Part shown: positions 1-8,735 of the stretch, in pieces
Layout: the number at the start of each line of letters is the position of its first letter
Position numbering within the stretch: position 1 is the stretch's first letter
Origin: Staphylococcus simiae
GTDB taxonomy: Bacteria > Bacillota > Bacilli > Staphylococcales > Staphylococcaceae
Reading direction: 5' to 3'
Assembly: GCF_017357005.1 (NCBI RefSeq)
Contig: NZ_CP071589.1
Location: 496,001 to 560,000 of the forward strand
Length of the DNA: 64,000 bases
The notes under the pieces: generated by a model
What the model saw: the letters and a program-made list of their open reading frames with translations, nothing else
What the model was told of the DNA's origin: nothing
The model's database searches: none
Program-made: the position numbers and the translations under genes

Positions 1-297
1 TATTTACGTAAATATTTAGCAATCACTAGAAGGACTGAAAGCTTAATCAACGAATATAGAGTAAAATATAGTAATCATTCACTATATAAAGAAACAGAAT
101 TAAGTTGTCTCTACAAAATACAATTAACAGAACTACAAAGGCAATTTAGACATTTAAGTATATTTGAAAAAGAAGTAATGACGCTAGTATGTCAATATTA
201 TAGTCCTAAAGAAATTGCTACAATACTCAATGTTAGTGATAAAAAAGTATACAATGCAATACAAAGAAGTAAACAAAAAATTAAAACATATTGTTAA
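1..297 (+). CDS. sigH: SigH-type RNA polymerase sigma factor, C-terminal part
   Basis: Only the last 98 codons are present; the gene enters from outside the window in frame 1 and stops with TAA at 295-297. The final ~45 residues form a region-4 helix-turn-helix (YSPKEIATILNVSDKKVYNA, then a basic tail), which is the part that recognises the -35 element. Its position directly before rpmG-secE-nusG is the conserved place of sigH in staphylococci, where SigH drives competence genes. The identification rests on this HTH and the synteny, because regions 1-3 cannot be seen. Confidence 0.85.
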   Translation, partial: YLRKYLAITRRTESLINEYRVKYSNHSLYKETELSCLYKIQLTELQRQFRHLSIFEKEVMTLVCQYYSPKEIATILNVSDKKVYNAIQRSKQKIKTYC

Positions 298-351
298 AGA
301 GGTTATTATAAATATGGTAACGATAAAGTGAAGACATATTGTTTAGCTAGT

Positions 352-381
352 TTGACAGTTGTTATAAATTTTATGTATAGT
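352..381 (+). promoter_or_regulatory. Candidate SigA promoter for rpmG-secE
   Basis: TTGACA at 352-357 and TATAGT at 376-381 are separated by 18 bp, between the sigH stop and the rpmG start. This would let rpmG and the downstream Sec/NusG genes be transcribed independently of sigH. Read by eye only. Confidence 0.5.
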
Positions 382-415
382 ATACTGGTATTATAATGAA
401 CAAAGGTGAATTATA

Positions 416-559
416 GTGAGAAAAATACCGTTAAATTGTGAAGTTTGTGGTAGTAGAAATTACCACGTTCCCAAACAGGGAGATGCATCAGTTAGATTAA
501 GTATAAAGAAATATTGTCCTAAATGTAATGCGCATACAATTCATAAAGAGTCGAAATAA
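416..559 (+). CDS. rpmG: 50S ribosomal protein L33 (bL33)
   Basis: A 47-residue basic protein of the large ribosomal subunit. It starts at a GTG codon ([11 protein letters not shown]), 6 nt after an AGGTGA ribosome-binding site. Two CxxC pairs (NCEVCG near residues 7-10 and YCPKCN near 33-36) make it the zinc-ribbon form of L33. Length and sequence match the L33 paralogue that staphylococci carry next to secE. It precedes secE by 52 bp and is probably cotranscribed with it. Confidence 0.9.
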   Translation: MRKIPLNCEVCGSRNYHVPKQGDASVRLSIKKYCPKCNAHTIHKESK

Positions 560-611
560 ATGTATTCATTATGGCAAGGTTATATGTTTGAAAGATTTGG
601 AGGTAGTACAA

Positions 612-794
612 ATGGCTAAAAAAGAAAGTTTCTTTAAAGGCGTTAAGTCTGAAATGGAAAAAACAAGTTGGCCGACAAAAGAAGAGTTATTTAAATATAC
701 TGTTATAGTTGTATCAACTGTGATATTCTTCTTAGTCTTTTTCTATGCCTTAGATATTGGAATAACTGCATTGAAAAATTTATTATTTGGTTAG
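612..794 (+). CDS. secE: Preprotein translocase subunit SecE
   Basis: SecE clamps the SecY channel of the Sec translocon in the cytoplasmic membrane. The 60-residue protein has the short Gram-positive form: an amphipathic N-terminal helix with the conserved SWPTKEEL motif (residues 19-26), then one hydrophobic membrane segment (about 30-55). The ATG at 612 is preceded by GGAGG at 599-603. An upstream in-frame extension to 528 lacks family similarity and overlaps rpmG, so I reject it. nusG follows after 12 bp. Confidence 0.93.
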   Translation: MAKKESFFKGVKSEMEKTSWPTKEELFKYTVIVVSTVIFFLVFFYALDIGITALKNLLFG

Positions 795-806
795 AGGAGT
801 GAAGAC

Positions 807-1355
807 ATGTCTGAAGAAGTTGGCGCAAAGCGTTGGTATGCCGTGCATACATATTCAGGATATGAAAATAAAGTTAAAAAGAATTTAGAAAAAAGAGTAG
901 AATCTATGAATATGACTGAACAGATTTTTAGAGTAGTCATACCAGAAGAAGAGGAAACTCAAGTAAAAGATGGTAAGGCTAAAACGACAGTTAAAAAAAC
1001 CTTCCCTGGTTATGTACTAGTTGAGTTAGTTATGACTGATGAATCTTGGTATGTAGTAAGAAATACACCAGGAGTAACAGGATTTGTAGGATCTGCAGGC
1101 GCAGGATCTAAACCTAATCCATTATTACCTGATGAAGTTCGTTTCATTCTAAAACAAATGGGTCTAAAAGAAAAAACAATCGATGTAGAATTAGACGTTG
1201 GAGAACAAGTTCGCATCAAGTCTGGTCCGTTCGCAAATCAAGTAGGAGAAGTTCAAGAAGTTGAAGCGGACAAATTTAAATTGACAGTTTTAGTAGATAT
1301 GTTTGGCCGTGAAACACCAGTAGAAGTTGAATTTGATCAAGTAGAAAAGCTGTAA
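807..1355 (+). CDS. nusG: Transcription termination/antitermination factor NusG
   Basis: A 182-residue protein of normal family length. An NGN domain (about residues 8-115, beginning KRWYAVHTYSGYE) binds the RNA polymerase clamp. A C-terminal KOW domain (about 130-160, with VRIKSGPFANQVGEV) contacts Rho or ribosomal protein S10. The ATG at 807 follows a GAGGAG site. It is cotranscribed with secE, 12 bp upstream, as in most bacteria. Confidence 0.95.
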   Translation: MSEEVGAKRWYAVHTYSGYENKVKKNLEKRVESMNMTEQIFRVVIPEEEETQVKDGKAKTTVKKTFPGYVLVELVMTDESWYVVRNTPGVTGFVGSAGAGSKPNPLLPDEVRFILKQMGLKEKTIDVELDVGEQVRIKSGPFANQVGEVQEVEADKFKLTVLVDMFGRETPVEVEFDQVEKL

Positions 1356-1400
1356 AAATTAACAGTTTAATACTAATAATCATCAAATATAACATTAGTA

Positions 1401-1430
1401 TTGATTTTCTAAATAAAAAAGTGTTAAAAT
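1401..1430 (+). promoter_or_regulatory. Candidate promoter for rplK
   Basis: TTGATT at 1401-1406 and TAAAAT at 1425-1430 with an 18-bp spacer, just before the structured rplK leader. Position and spacing fit a SigA promoter; identified by eye. Confidence 0.45.
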
Positions 1431-1432
1431 AA

Positions 1433-1525
1433 TGTGGTCGCGCTTTTAGGAGCGTCCATTTCGTCACGAAATGTTAGAGTGGGAGGGCAAAACTGAGCCC
1501 TGTGACCACATCACGATATCAAGGA
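1433..1525 (+). promoter_or_regulatory. Structured mRNA leader of rplK
   Basis: TGTGGTC (1433-1439) pairs with GACCACA (1504-1510) and encloses three small hairpins: 1440-1453, 1457-1473 and about 1481-1500. The last contains GTGGGAGG (about 1479-1486), a motif repeated before rplA. The closed multi-hairpin shape directly before the ribosome-binding site suggests autogenous control by a ribosomal protein. L1 is my guess, because its known mRNA targets in other organisms carry a similar GGGAGG loop. Confidence 0.5.
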
Positions 1526-1535
1526 GGTGCACATC

Positions 1536-1958
1536 GTGGCTAAAAAAGTAGAAAAAGTAGTTAAATTACAAATTCCTGCAGGTAAAGCAAATCCAGCACC
1601 ACCAGTTGGTCCAGCATTAGGTCAAGCAGGTGTGAACATTATGGGATTCTGTAAAGAATTCAACGCACGTACGCAAGATCAAGCAGGTTTAATTATTCCG
1701 GTAGAAATCAGTGTTTATGAAGATCGTTCATTTACATTCATTACAAAAACTCCACCGGCTCCAGTACTACTTAAAAAAGCAGCTGGTATTGAAAAAGGTT
1801 CTGGTGAACCAAACAAAACTAAAGTTGCTTCAGTAACTAAAGATCAAGTACGTGAAATTGCTAATAGTAAAATGCAAGATTTAAATGCTGCAGACGAAGA
1901 AGCAGCTATGCGTATTATCGAAGGTACTGCTCGTAGTATGGGAATCACTGTTGAATAA
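1536..1958 (+). CDS. rplK: 50S ribosomal protein L11 (uL11)
   Basis: A 140-residue L11 protein of the GTPase-associated centre, needed for elongation-factor GTP hydrolysis and for RelA activation. It starts at GTG (1536), 8 nt after AAGGAGGTG. The N-terminal domain has the proline-rich [17 protein letters not shown] stretch contacted by thiopeptides, and the C-terminal domain binds 23S rRNA. It leads the L11-L1 unit and is preceded by the structured leader at 1433-1525. Confidence 0.96.
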   Translation: MAKKVEKVVKLQIPAGKANPAPPVGPALGQAGVNIMGFCKEFNARTQDQAGLIIPVEISVYEDRSFTFITKTPPAPVLLKKAAGIEKGSGEPNKTKVASVTKDQVREIANSKMQDLNAADEEAAMRIIEGTARSMGITVE

Positions 1959-2094
1959 TAAATCGAATTTTAAAAATTTGATCACAAAGATTTAAAAGAT
2001 GAAGCAGATAACAGAATTCATAATTTTAAATTATATATAATCAATGATATACAACACATAAAGTTTAACATTGGTCATATGTTCTGTTGTCTGC

Positions 2095-2160
2095 TCTCGA
2101 CTTGCATTATTGCAAGGAATGTGGGAGGAAATTCCGCTAAAACCACTAAAGGAGGAACAA
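2095..2160 (+). promoter_or_regulatory. Putative rplA leader with L1-type motif
   Basis: The rplK-rplA gap (205 bp) ends in a short hairpin region: TTGCATTATTGCAA-like pairing around 2102-2116, then ATGTGGGAGGAAATTCC at about 2119-2135, shortly before the AAAGGAGG site. GTGGGAGG also occurs in the rplK leader. A repeated motif ahead of both genes fits feedback by L1 protein, but this is inference. Confidence 0.4.
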
Positions 2161-2163
2161 TTA

Positions 2164-2859
2164 ATGGCTAAAAAAGGTAAAAAGTATCAAGAAGCAGCTA
2201 GTAAAGTTGATCGTACTCAGCACTATAGTGTTGAAGAAGCAATTAAATTAGCTAAAGAAACAAGTATTGCTAACTTTGACGCATCAGTTGAAGTTGCTTT
2301 CCGTTTAGGAATTGATACACGTAAGAATGACCAACAAATCCGTGGTGCAGTAGTATTACCAAACGGTACTGGTAAATCTCAAAGTGTATTAGTTTTTGCT
2401 AAAGGCGATAAAATTGCTGAAGCAGAAGCAGCAGGTGCTGATTATGTAGGTGAAGCAGAATACGTTCAAAAAATCCAACAAGGTTGGTTTGATTTTGATG
2501 TAGTTGTTGCTACACCTGACATGATGGGTGAAGTTGGTAAATTAGGTCGAGTATTAGGACCAAAAGGTTTAATGCCTAACCCTAAAACTGGAACTGTTAC
2601 TATGGACGTTAAAAAAGCTGTTGAAGAAATCAAAGCTGGTAAAGTAGAATATCGTGCTGAAAAAGCTGGTATTGTACATGCGTCAATTGGTAAAGTTTCA
2701 TTCACTGATGAACAACTTATTGAAAACTTTAAAGCATTACAAGATGTGTTAGCTAAAGCTAAACCATCATCTGCTAAAGCTACTTACTTCAAATCTGTTG
2801 CTGTAACTACAACAATGGGTCCTGGAGTAAAAGTAGATACTGCTTCTTTCAAACTATAA
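2164..2859 (+). CDS. rplA: 50S ribosomal protein L1 (uL1)
   Basis: A 231-residue protein of the L1 stalk that helps release deacylated tRNA. The ATG at 2164 ([11 protein letters not shown]) has a strong AAAGGAGGAAC site; the longer upstream reading from 2071 lacks L1 similarity and crosses the leader. Typical L1 signatures are present, including the [20 protein letters not shown] loop. In many bacteria L1 represses its own operon by binding mRNA, which fits the leader motifs before rplK and rplA. Confidence 0.96.
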   Translation: MAKKGKKYQEAASKVDRTQHYSVEEAIKLAKETSIANFDASVEVAFRLGIDTRKNDQQIRGAVVLPNGTGKSQSVLVFAKGDKIAEAEAAGADYVGEAEYVQKIQQGWFDFDVVVATPDMMGEVGKLGRVLGPKGLMPNPKTGTVTMDVKKAVEEIKAGKVEYRAEKAGIVHASIGKVSFTDEQLIENFKALQDVLAKAKPSSAKATYFKSVAVTTTMGPGVKVDTASFKL

Positions 2860-2876
2860 TATAGATGAAGAACATA

Positions 2877-2906
2877 AGACTGAGAGATATTTTCTCTCAG
2901 TCTTTA
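2877..2906 (+). terminator. Rho-independent terminator after rplA
   Basis: AGACTGAGAGATA pairs with the TCTCTCAGTCT arm, followed by TTTAAAAATA. It separates the L11-L1 unit from the L10-L12 unit. Confidence 0.75.
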
Positions 2907-2914
2907 AAAATATG

Positions 2915-2943
2915 TTGACAATATGTTGATAACGAGTTATATT
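2915..2943 (+). promoter_or_regulatory. Promoter for rplJ-rplL
   Basis: TTGACA (2915-2920), a 17-bp spacer and TATATT (2938-2943) form a near-consensus SigA promoter right after the rplA terminator and before the L10 leader. Confidence 0.65.
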
Positions 2944-2965
2944 ACATATTGTGATTATTTTACCT

Positions 2966-3095
2966 AAGACAGTAGGAGTTATTTGTAACTTAAAATTTAT
3001 CCTACCGAGGCTAAAATTGACTTGAACGTGATGATCTATGATCTTTCAAGCACTTTTTGCCGTGGGTAGAAAGTGCTTTTTTTAATTTTAAAAAA
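2966..3095 (+). promoter_or_regulatory. L10 leader (rplJ autoregulatory RNA)
   Basis: The 185-bp stretch before rplJ has the layout of the Firmicute L10 leader: paired elements around 2990-3060, then AAGCACTTTTTGCC...AGAAAGTGCTTTTTTT (about 3048-3085), a terminator-like hairpin with a T run. In this class, the L10/L12 complex binds the leader and favours termination. Assigned from position and hairpin pattern. Confidence 0.65.
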
Positions 3096-3127
3096 AGCAC
3101 CCAAAAATATTAAATGGAGGTGTCTGA

Positions 3128-3628
3128 ATGTCTGCTATCATTGAAGCTAAAAAACAACTAGTTGATGAAATTGCTGACGTATTATCAAATTCAGTTTCAA
3201 CAGTAATCGTTGACTATCGTGGTTTAACAGTTGCTGAAGTTACTGAACTACGTTCACAATTACGTGAAGCTGGTGTTGAGTATAAAGTATACAAAAACAC
3301 TATGGTACGTCGTGCAGCTGAAAAAGCTGGTATCGAAGGTTTGAATGATTTCTTAACAGGTCCTACAGCTATTGCAACTTCTAAAGAAGATGTAGTAGCA
3401 CCAGCAAAAGTACTTGCAGGATTTGCTAAAGAACACGAAGCGTTAGAAATTAAATCAGGCGTTATGGAAGGAAATGTTATTACAGCAGAAGAAGTTAAAA
3501 CTGTTGGTTCATTACCTTCACACGATGGTCTTGTATCTATGCTTTTATCAGTATTACAAGCTCCAGTACGCAACTTCGCTTATGCGGTTAAAGCTGTTGG
3601 AGAACAAAAAGAAGAAAGCGCTGAATAA
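3128..3628 (+). CDS. rplJ: 50S ribosomal protein L10 (uL10)
   Basis: A 166-residue protein that forms the base of the ribosomal stalk. The N-terminal domain binds 23S rRNA and L11, and the C-terminal helix binds L7/L12 dimers. The ATG at 3128 follows GGAGGTG. It has the usual N-terminus ([20 protein letters not shown]) and the acidic tail EQKEESAE. It is followed by rplL after 41 bp; the pair is controlled by the L10 leader upstream. Confidence 0.96.
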   Translation: MSAIIEAKKQLVDEIADVLSNSVSTVIVDYRGLTVAEVTELRSQLREAGVEYKVYKNTMVRRAAEKAGIEGLNDFLTGPTAIATSKEDVVAPAKVLAGFAKEHEALEIKSGVMEGNVITAEEVKTVGSLPSHDGLVSMLLSVLQAPVRNFAYAVKAVGEQKEESAE

Positions 3629-3669
3629 TTTTAGCGTAACTAAATTTAAAAATAACGGAGGAATTATAA

Positions 3670-4038
3670 ATGGCTAATCAAGAACAAATCATTGAAGCAA
3701 TTAAAGAAATGTCAGTTTTAGAATTAAACGACTTAGTAAAAGCAATCGAAGAAGAATTTGGTGTAACTGCAGCAGCTCCAGTAGCAGCAGCAGGTGCAGC
3801 AGGTGGCGGAGACGCAGCTGCTGAAAAAACTGAATTTGATGTTGAATTAACTTCAGCTGGTTCATCTAAAATTAAAGTTGTTAAAGCAGTTAAAGAAGCA
3901 ACTGGCTTAGGCTTAAAAGATGCTAAAGACTTAGTAGATGGAGCTCCTAAAGTAATCAAAGAAGCTTTACCTAAAGAAGAAGCTGAAAAACTTAAAGAAC
4001 AATTAGAAGAAGTTGGAGCTACTGTAGAATTAAAATAA
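3670..4038 (+). CDS. rplL: 50S ribosomal protein L7/L12 (bL12)
   Basis: A 122-residue acidic stalk protein that recruits translation GTPases. It has an N-terminal dimerisation domain (1-33), an Ala/Gly-rich hinge (about 35-52) and a C-terminal factor-binding domain with [19 protein letters not shown]. The ATG is preceded by ACGGAGG. It is the last gene before the strong terminator at 4121-4158. Confidence 0.96.
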   Translation: MANQEQIIEAIKEMSVLELNDLVKAIEEEFGVTAAAPVAAAGAAGGGDAAAEKTEFDVELTSAGSSKIKVVKAVKEATGLGLKDAKDLVDGAPKVIKEALPKEEAEKLKEQLEEVGATVELK

Positions 4039-4120
4039 TTCTAGTATCTTAACTTAATATAAATGTCAATATTGTTATTTGACGTATCAAATAGCAAAAA
4101 TATTGATAATATTCTTTGAG

Positions 4121-4158
4121 AAGTTAAAACCCCGTTATTTCGATAACGGGGTTTTAAC
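4121..4158 (+). terminator. Terminator after rplL
   Basis: A long GC-rich stem: AGTTAAAACCCCGTTAT pairs with ATAACGGGGTTTTAACT. Both arms carry A/T runs, so it could work in both directions, though both flanking genes are on the plus strand. Confidence 0.85.
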
Positions 4159-4219
4159 TCATTTATAGGTTGTTTTAATGTTATAATATGTCAATAAGAA
4201 CTATAAATGAGGTGGATTA

Positions 4220-4828
4220 ATGAGCCATTACTATGATGAAAATCCTAATGTAGAAAGTGATGAACAACATATCAAATACACTTTTGATAATGAGCAATTA
4301 GATTTAATAACTGATAACGGTGTTTTTTCGAAAGATAAAGTGGATTATGGTAGTGATGTGTTAATTCATACTTTTATGAAAATGTATCCACCAGGACCAA
4401 GCAAAACAATTGCTGATGTTGGGTGTGGATATGGACCAATCGGCTTAATGATAGCTAAAAAGTCACCACATCACAATATTTATATGCTTGATGTAAATCG
4501 TCGAGCTCTAACTTTAGCTCAAAAAAATAAAAAGAAAAATAACATAGAAAATGTTGTAATTAAAGAAAGTGATGCGCTGAATGCTGTTGAAGATAATAGC
4601 TTTGATTTTATCTTAACCAATCCCCCAATAAGAGCGGGAAAAGATGTAGTTCATCGTATTTTTGAAGAATCTGTAGACAAGCTAAAGCAAGAAGGACAAC
4701 TATTTGTTGTTATACAAAAGAAACAAGGCATGCCTTCAGCAAAGAAAAAAATGCAACAATTATTTGGTAATGTCGAAGTAGTGAATAAAGATAAAGGATA
4801 TTATATTTTGAGAAGTACAAAGTCTTGA
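4220..4828 (+). CDS. RsmC/YbxB-like class I SAM methyltransferase
   Basis: A 202-residue Rossmann-fold methyltransferase. Motif I, IADVGCGYG (residues 64-72), binds S-adenosylmethionine, and the catalytic motif NPPIRAG (134-140) is the N-P-P type used by N-methyltransferases that act on exocyclic amines in rRNA, as in RsmC. It is half the length of E. coli RsmC and lacks that protein's N-terminal domain; the Bacillus relative YbxB lies at the same place between rplL and rpoB. Start ATG follows GAGGTGG. The rRNA target is inferred from family and location. Confidence 0.85.
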   Translation: MSHYYDENPNVESDEQHIKYTFDNEQLDLITDNGVFSKDKVDYGSDVLIHTFMKMYPPGPSKTIADVGCGYGPIGLMIAKKSPHHNIYMLDVNRRALTLAQKNKKKNNIENVVIKESDALNAVEDNSFDFILTNPPIRAGKDVVHRIFEESVDKLKQEGQLFVVIQKKQGMPSAKKKMQQLFGNVEVVNKDKGYYILRSTKS

Positions 4829-5045
4829 AATGAATGCGATATTCTGTTATAGTTATATAATGTAAAAATTTATGTTCAATAAGTGTGTACTTTTACGTTA
4901 AATAAATAAGTGAATCAAGAATAAACATATGAATCGAAAATGGTGTCATCATTAGTGTTGCCGTTTTCTTTTTGTCTTTATATATTGGTGATCTTATGAT
5001 GTTTAGGTAAAAGCGGATCACACAATTTTTGAGGGGTGAATCTGT

Positions 5046-8000
5046 TTGGCAGGTCAAGTTGTCCAATATGGAAGACATCGTAAACGTAGAAACTACGCGA
5101 GAATTTCAGAAGTATTAGAATTACCAAACTTAATAGAAATTCAAACAAAATCTTACGAATGGTTCCTTAACGAAGGTTTAATTGAAATGTTTAGAGACAT
5201 TTCTCCGATAGAAGATTTTACTGGTAATTTATCATTAGAATTTGTTGATTACCGTTTAGGTGAACCAAAATATGACTTAGAAGAATCTAAAAACCGTGAC
5301 GCAACATATGCAGCACCTCTTCGTGTTAAAGTTCGTCTGATCATTAAAGAAACTGGTGAAGTTAAAGAACAAGAAGTATTTATGGGTGATTTCCCATTAA
5401 TGACTGATACTGGTACGTTCGTTATTAATGGTGCTGAACGTGTAATCGTATCACAATTAGTACGTTCACCATCCGTTTACTTTAATGAAAAATTAGATAA
5501 AAATGGTCGAGAAAACTATGACGCTACAATCATTCCAAACCGTGGTGCATGGTTAGAATTTGAAACAGATGCTAAAGATGTTGTATACGTACGTATTGAT
5601 AGAACACGTAAATTACCATTAACTGTATTATTACGTGCTTTAGGTTTCTCAAGCGACCAAGAAATTGTTGACTTATTAGGAGACAATGAATATTTACGTA
5701 ATACTCTTGAAAAAGACAGTACGGAAAACACTGAACAAGCGTTATTAGAAATCTATGAACGCTTGCGTCCAGGTGAACCACCAACTGTTGAAAATGCTAA
5801 GAGTTTACTATACTCACGTTTCTTCGATCCAAAACGTTATGATTTAGCGAGTGTGGGTCGATACAAAACAAACAAAAAATTACATTTAAAACATCGTTTA
5901 TTTAATCAAAAACTTGCAGAACCAATCGTTGATAGCGAAACTGGGGAAATTGTAGTTGAAGCAGGAACTGTACTTGATCGTCGTAAATTAGATGAAATCA
6001 TGGACGTTTTAGAATCAAATGCAAATAGTGAAGTTTTTGAATTACACGGCAGTGTTATAGATGAACCTGTTGAAATTCAATCAATAAAAGTATATGTTCC
6101 AAATGATGAAGAAGGACGTACTACTACTGTAATTGGTAATGCTTTCCCAGATTCAGAAGTTAAATGTATTACACCAGCTGATATTATTGCTTCAATGAGT
6201 TATTTCTTTAACTTATTAAGTGGTATTGGTTATACAGATGATATTGACCATTTAGGTAATCGTCGTTTACGTTCTGTAGGCGAATTATTACAAAATCAAT
6301 TTAGAATTGGTTTATCTAGAATGGAAAGAGTTGTACGTGAAAGAATGTCTATTCAAGACACTGATTCTGTCACACCACAACAATTAATCAATATTCGTCC
6401 AGTAATTGCATCTATTAAAGAATTCTTTGGTAGCTCTCAATTATCTCAATTCATGGATCAAGCCAATCCATTAGCTGAATTAACACACAAACGTCGTTTA
6501 TCAGCATTAGGACCTGGTGGTTTAACTCGTGAACGTGCTCAAATGGAAGTACGTGACGTTCACTATTCTCACTATGGCCGTATGTGTCCAATTGAAACAC
6601 CTGAGGGACCAAATATTGGATTAATCAACTCATTATCAAGCTATGCTAGAGTTAATGAATTTGGATTTATTGAAACACCTTATCGTAAAGTAGATTTAGA
6701 TACGCATGCTATTACTGATCAAATTGACTATTTAACAGCTGATGAAGAAGATAGTTATGTTGTTGCCCAAGCCAACTCTAAATTAGACGAGAATGGTCGT
6801 TTTATCGAGGACGAAGTTGTTTGTCGTTTCCGTGGTAATAACACAGTTATGGCTAAAGAAAAAATGGACTACATGGATGTATCTCCTAAACAAGTTGTTT
6901 CTGCAGCGACAGCATGTATCCCATTCTTAGAAAACGATGACTCAAACCGTGCGTTAATGGGTGCGAACATGCAACGACAAGCAGTACCATTGATGAATCC
7001 AGAAGCACCATTTGTTGGTACAGGTATGGAACACGTAGCAGCTCGTGACTCCGGTGCAGCAATTACAGCTAAACATAGAGGACGTGTAGAACACGTTGAA
7101 TCTAATGAAATCCTAGTTAGACGCTTAGTTGAAGAAAATGGTGTAGAACACGAAGGCGAATTAGATCGTTATCCATTAGCTAAATTCAAACGTTCAAACT
7201 CAGGTACTTGTTACAATCAACGTCCAATCGTTGCCGTTGGAGATGTAGTTGAATATAACGAGATTTTAGCTGACGGACCTTCTATGGAATTAGGGGAAAT
7301 GGCACTTGGTAGAAATGTCGTTGTTGGTTTCATGACATGGGACGGTTATAACTACGAAGATGCTGTTATCATGAGCGAGAGATTAGTAAAAGATGATGTA
7401 TATACGTCAATTCATATTGAAGAGTATGAATCAGAAGCGCGTGACACTAAGCTTGGACCTGAAGAAATCACTCGTGATATTCCAAACGTTTCTGAAAGCG
7501 CACTTAAAAACTTAGACGATCGTGGTATTGTTTATGTAGGTGCTGAAGTTAAAGATGGAGACATCTTAGTTGGTAAAGTTACGCCTAAAGGTGTTACTGA
7601 ACTTACTGCAGAAGAAAGATTATTGCATGCTATCTTTGGTGAAAAAGCACGTGAAGTAAGAGATACTTCATTACGTGTACCACATGGTGCAGGCGGTATC
7701 GTTTTAGATGTTAAAGTCTTCAATCGTGAAGAGGGCGATGATACGTTATCTCCTGGTGTAAACCAATTAGTACGTGTATATATCGTTCAAAAACGTAAAA
7801 TTCACGTAGGAGATAAAATGTGTGGTCGTCACGGTAACAAAGGTGTTATCTCTAAAATTGTTCCAGAAGAAGATATGCCTTACTTACCAGATGGCACACC
7901 AATCGATATCATGTTAAACCCACTAGGCGTACCATCACGTATGAATATCGGACAAGTATTAGAGCTACATTTAGGTATGGCTGCTAAAAACTTAGGTATT

Positions 8001-8597
8001 CATGTTGCATCACCAGTATTTGATGGTGCTAACGATGACGATGTATGGTCTACTATCGAAGAAGCTGGTATGGCTCGCGATGGTAAAACTGTATTGTATG
8101 ATGGACGTACTGGTGAACCATTCGATAATCGTATTTCTGTTGGTGTTATGTATATGCTTAAATTAGCACACATGGTAGATGATAAATTACATGCGCGTTC
8201 AACTGGACCATATTCATTAGTAACTCAACAACCATTAGGTGGTAAAGCACAATTTGGTGGTCAACGTTTTGGTGAAATGGAAGTATGGGCACTTGAAGCT
8301 TATGGTGCAGCATATACTTTACAAGAGATACTAACTTATAAATCTGATGACACTGTAGGTCGTGTAAAAACTTACGAAGCTATTGTAAAAGGTGAAAATA
8401 TCTCTAGACCAAGTGTTCCTGAATCATTCCGTGTATTGATGAAAGAATTACAAAGTTTAGGTTTAGACGTTAAAGTGATGGATGAACAAGATAATGAAAT
8501 CGAAATGGCTGACGTTGATGACGAAGATGTTGTTGAACGTAAAGTAGACTTACAGCAAAAAGATGCTCCAGAATCACAAAAAGAAATAACTGATTAA
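5046..8597 (+). CDS. rpoB: DNA-directed RNA polymerase subunit beta
   Basis: The 1183-residue catalytic beta subunit. A TTG start ([10 protein letters not shown]...) 8 nt after GAGGGGTGA matches the staphylococcal N-terminus. The rifampicin region falls exactly on S. aureus numbering: S464, Q468, D471, A477, H481, R484 and S486 are all wild type, so no common rifampicin-resistance change is visible. The C-terminus has the acidic tail common in staphylococci. rpoC follows after 138 bp. The 217 bp before rpoB contain no gene; I could not place a convincing promoter there. Confidence 0.98.
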   Translation: MAGQVVQYGRHRKRRNYARISEVLELPNLIEIQTKSYEWFLNEGLIEMFRDISPIEDFTGNLSLEFVDYRLGEPKYDLEESKNRDATYAAPLRVKVRLIIKETGEVKEQEVFMGDFPLMTDTGTFVINGAERVIVSQLVRSPSVYFNEKLDKNGRENYDATIIPNRGAWLEFETDAKDVVYVRIDRTRKLPLTVLLRALGFSSDQEIVDLLGDNEYLRNTLEKDSTENTEQALLEIYERLRPGEPPTVENAKSLLYSRFFDPKRYDLASVGRYKTNKKLHLKHRLFNQKLAEPIVDSETGEIVVEAGTVLDRRKLDEIMDVLESNANSEVFELHGSVIDEPVEIQSIKVYVPNDEEGRTTTVIGNAFPDSEVKCITPADIIASMSYFFNLLSGIGYTDDIDHLGNRRLRSVGELLQNQFRIGLSRMERVVRERMSIQDTDSVTPQQLINIRPVIASIKEFFGSSQLSQFMDQANPLAELTHKRRLSALGPGGLTRERAQMEVRDVHYSHYGRMCPIETPEGPNIGLINSLSSYARVNEFGFIETPYRKVDLDTHAITDQIDYLTADEEDSYVVAQANSKLDENGRFIEDEVVCRFRGNNTVMAKEKMDYMDVSPKQVVSAATACIPFLENDDSNRALMGANMQRQAVPLMNPEAPFVGTGMEHVAARDSGAAITAKHRGRVEHVESNEILVRRLVEENGVEHEGELDRYPLAKFKRSNSGTCYNQRPIVAVGDVVEYNEILADGPSMELGEMALGRNVVVGFMTWDGYNYEDAVIMSERLVKDDVYTSIHIEEYESEARDTKLGPEEITRDIPNVSESALKNLDDRGIVYVGAEVKDGDILVGKVTPKGVTELTAEERLLHAIFGEKAREVRDTSLRVPHGAGGIVLDVKVFNREEGDDTLSPGVNQLVRVYIVQKRKIHVGDKMCGRHGNKGVISKIVPEEDMPYLPDGTPIDIMLNPLGVPSRMNIGQVLELHLGMAAKNLGIHVASPVFDGANDDDVWSTIEEAGMARDGKTVLYDGRTGEPFDNRISVGVMYMLKLAHMVDDKLHARSTGPYSLVTQQPLGGKAQFGGQRFGEMEVWALEAYGAAYTLQEILTYKSDDTVGRVKTYEAIVKGENISRPSVPESFRVLMKELQSLGLDVKVMDEQDNEIEMADVDDEDVVERKVDLQQKDAPESQKEITD

Positions 8598-8628
8598 TAC
8601 GCAATTTAAATAAAGTAGGACACTAAGT

Positions 8629-8663
8629 GTGCAAACTGAGTAGTGAATATATTCAGTTTGTCA
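8629..8663 (+). promoter_or_regulatory. Hairpin between rpoB and rpoC
   Basis: CAAACTGA (about 8632-8639) pairs with TCAGTTTG (8653-8660), and outer GTG/CAC bases extend the stem. There is no T run, so it is more likely an mRNA processing or stability element than a terminator. Confidence 0.4.
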
Positions 8664-8735
8664 CTTTTGACCTAATAAAATAAATGCAAATCAATCAAAT
8701 AGCACAGCTAATCTAAATTGAAGGAGGTAGGCTCC

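Noticed and set aside
3474-3677. 67-residue plus-strand frame over the end of rplJ
   Set aside because: It overlaps rplJ in another frame, has no start signal and no recognisable sequence.
4825-4861. Promoter for rpoB (TTGAAA and TATAAT)
   Set aside because: The two boxes are 25 bp apart, too far for a SigA promoter.
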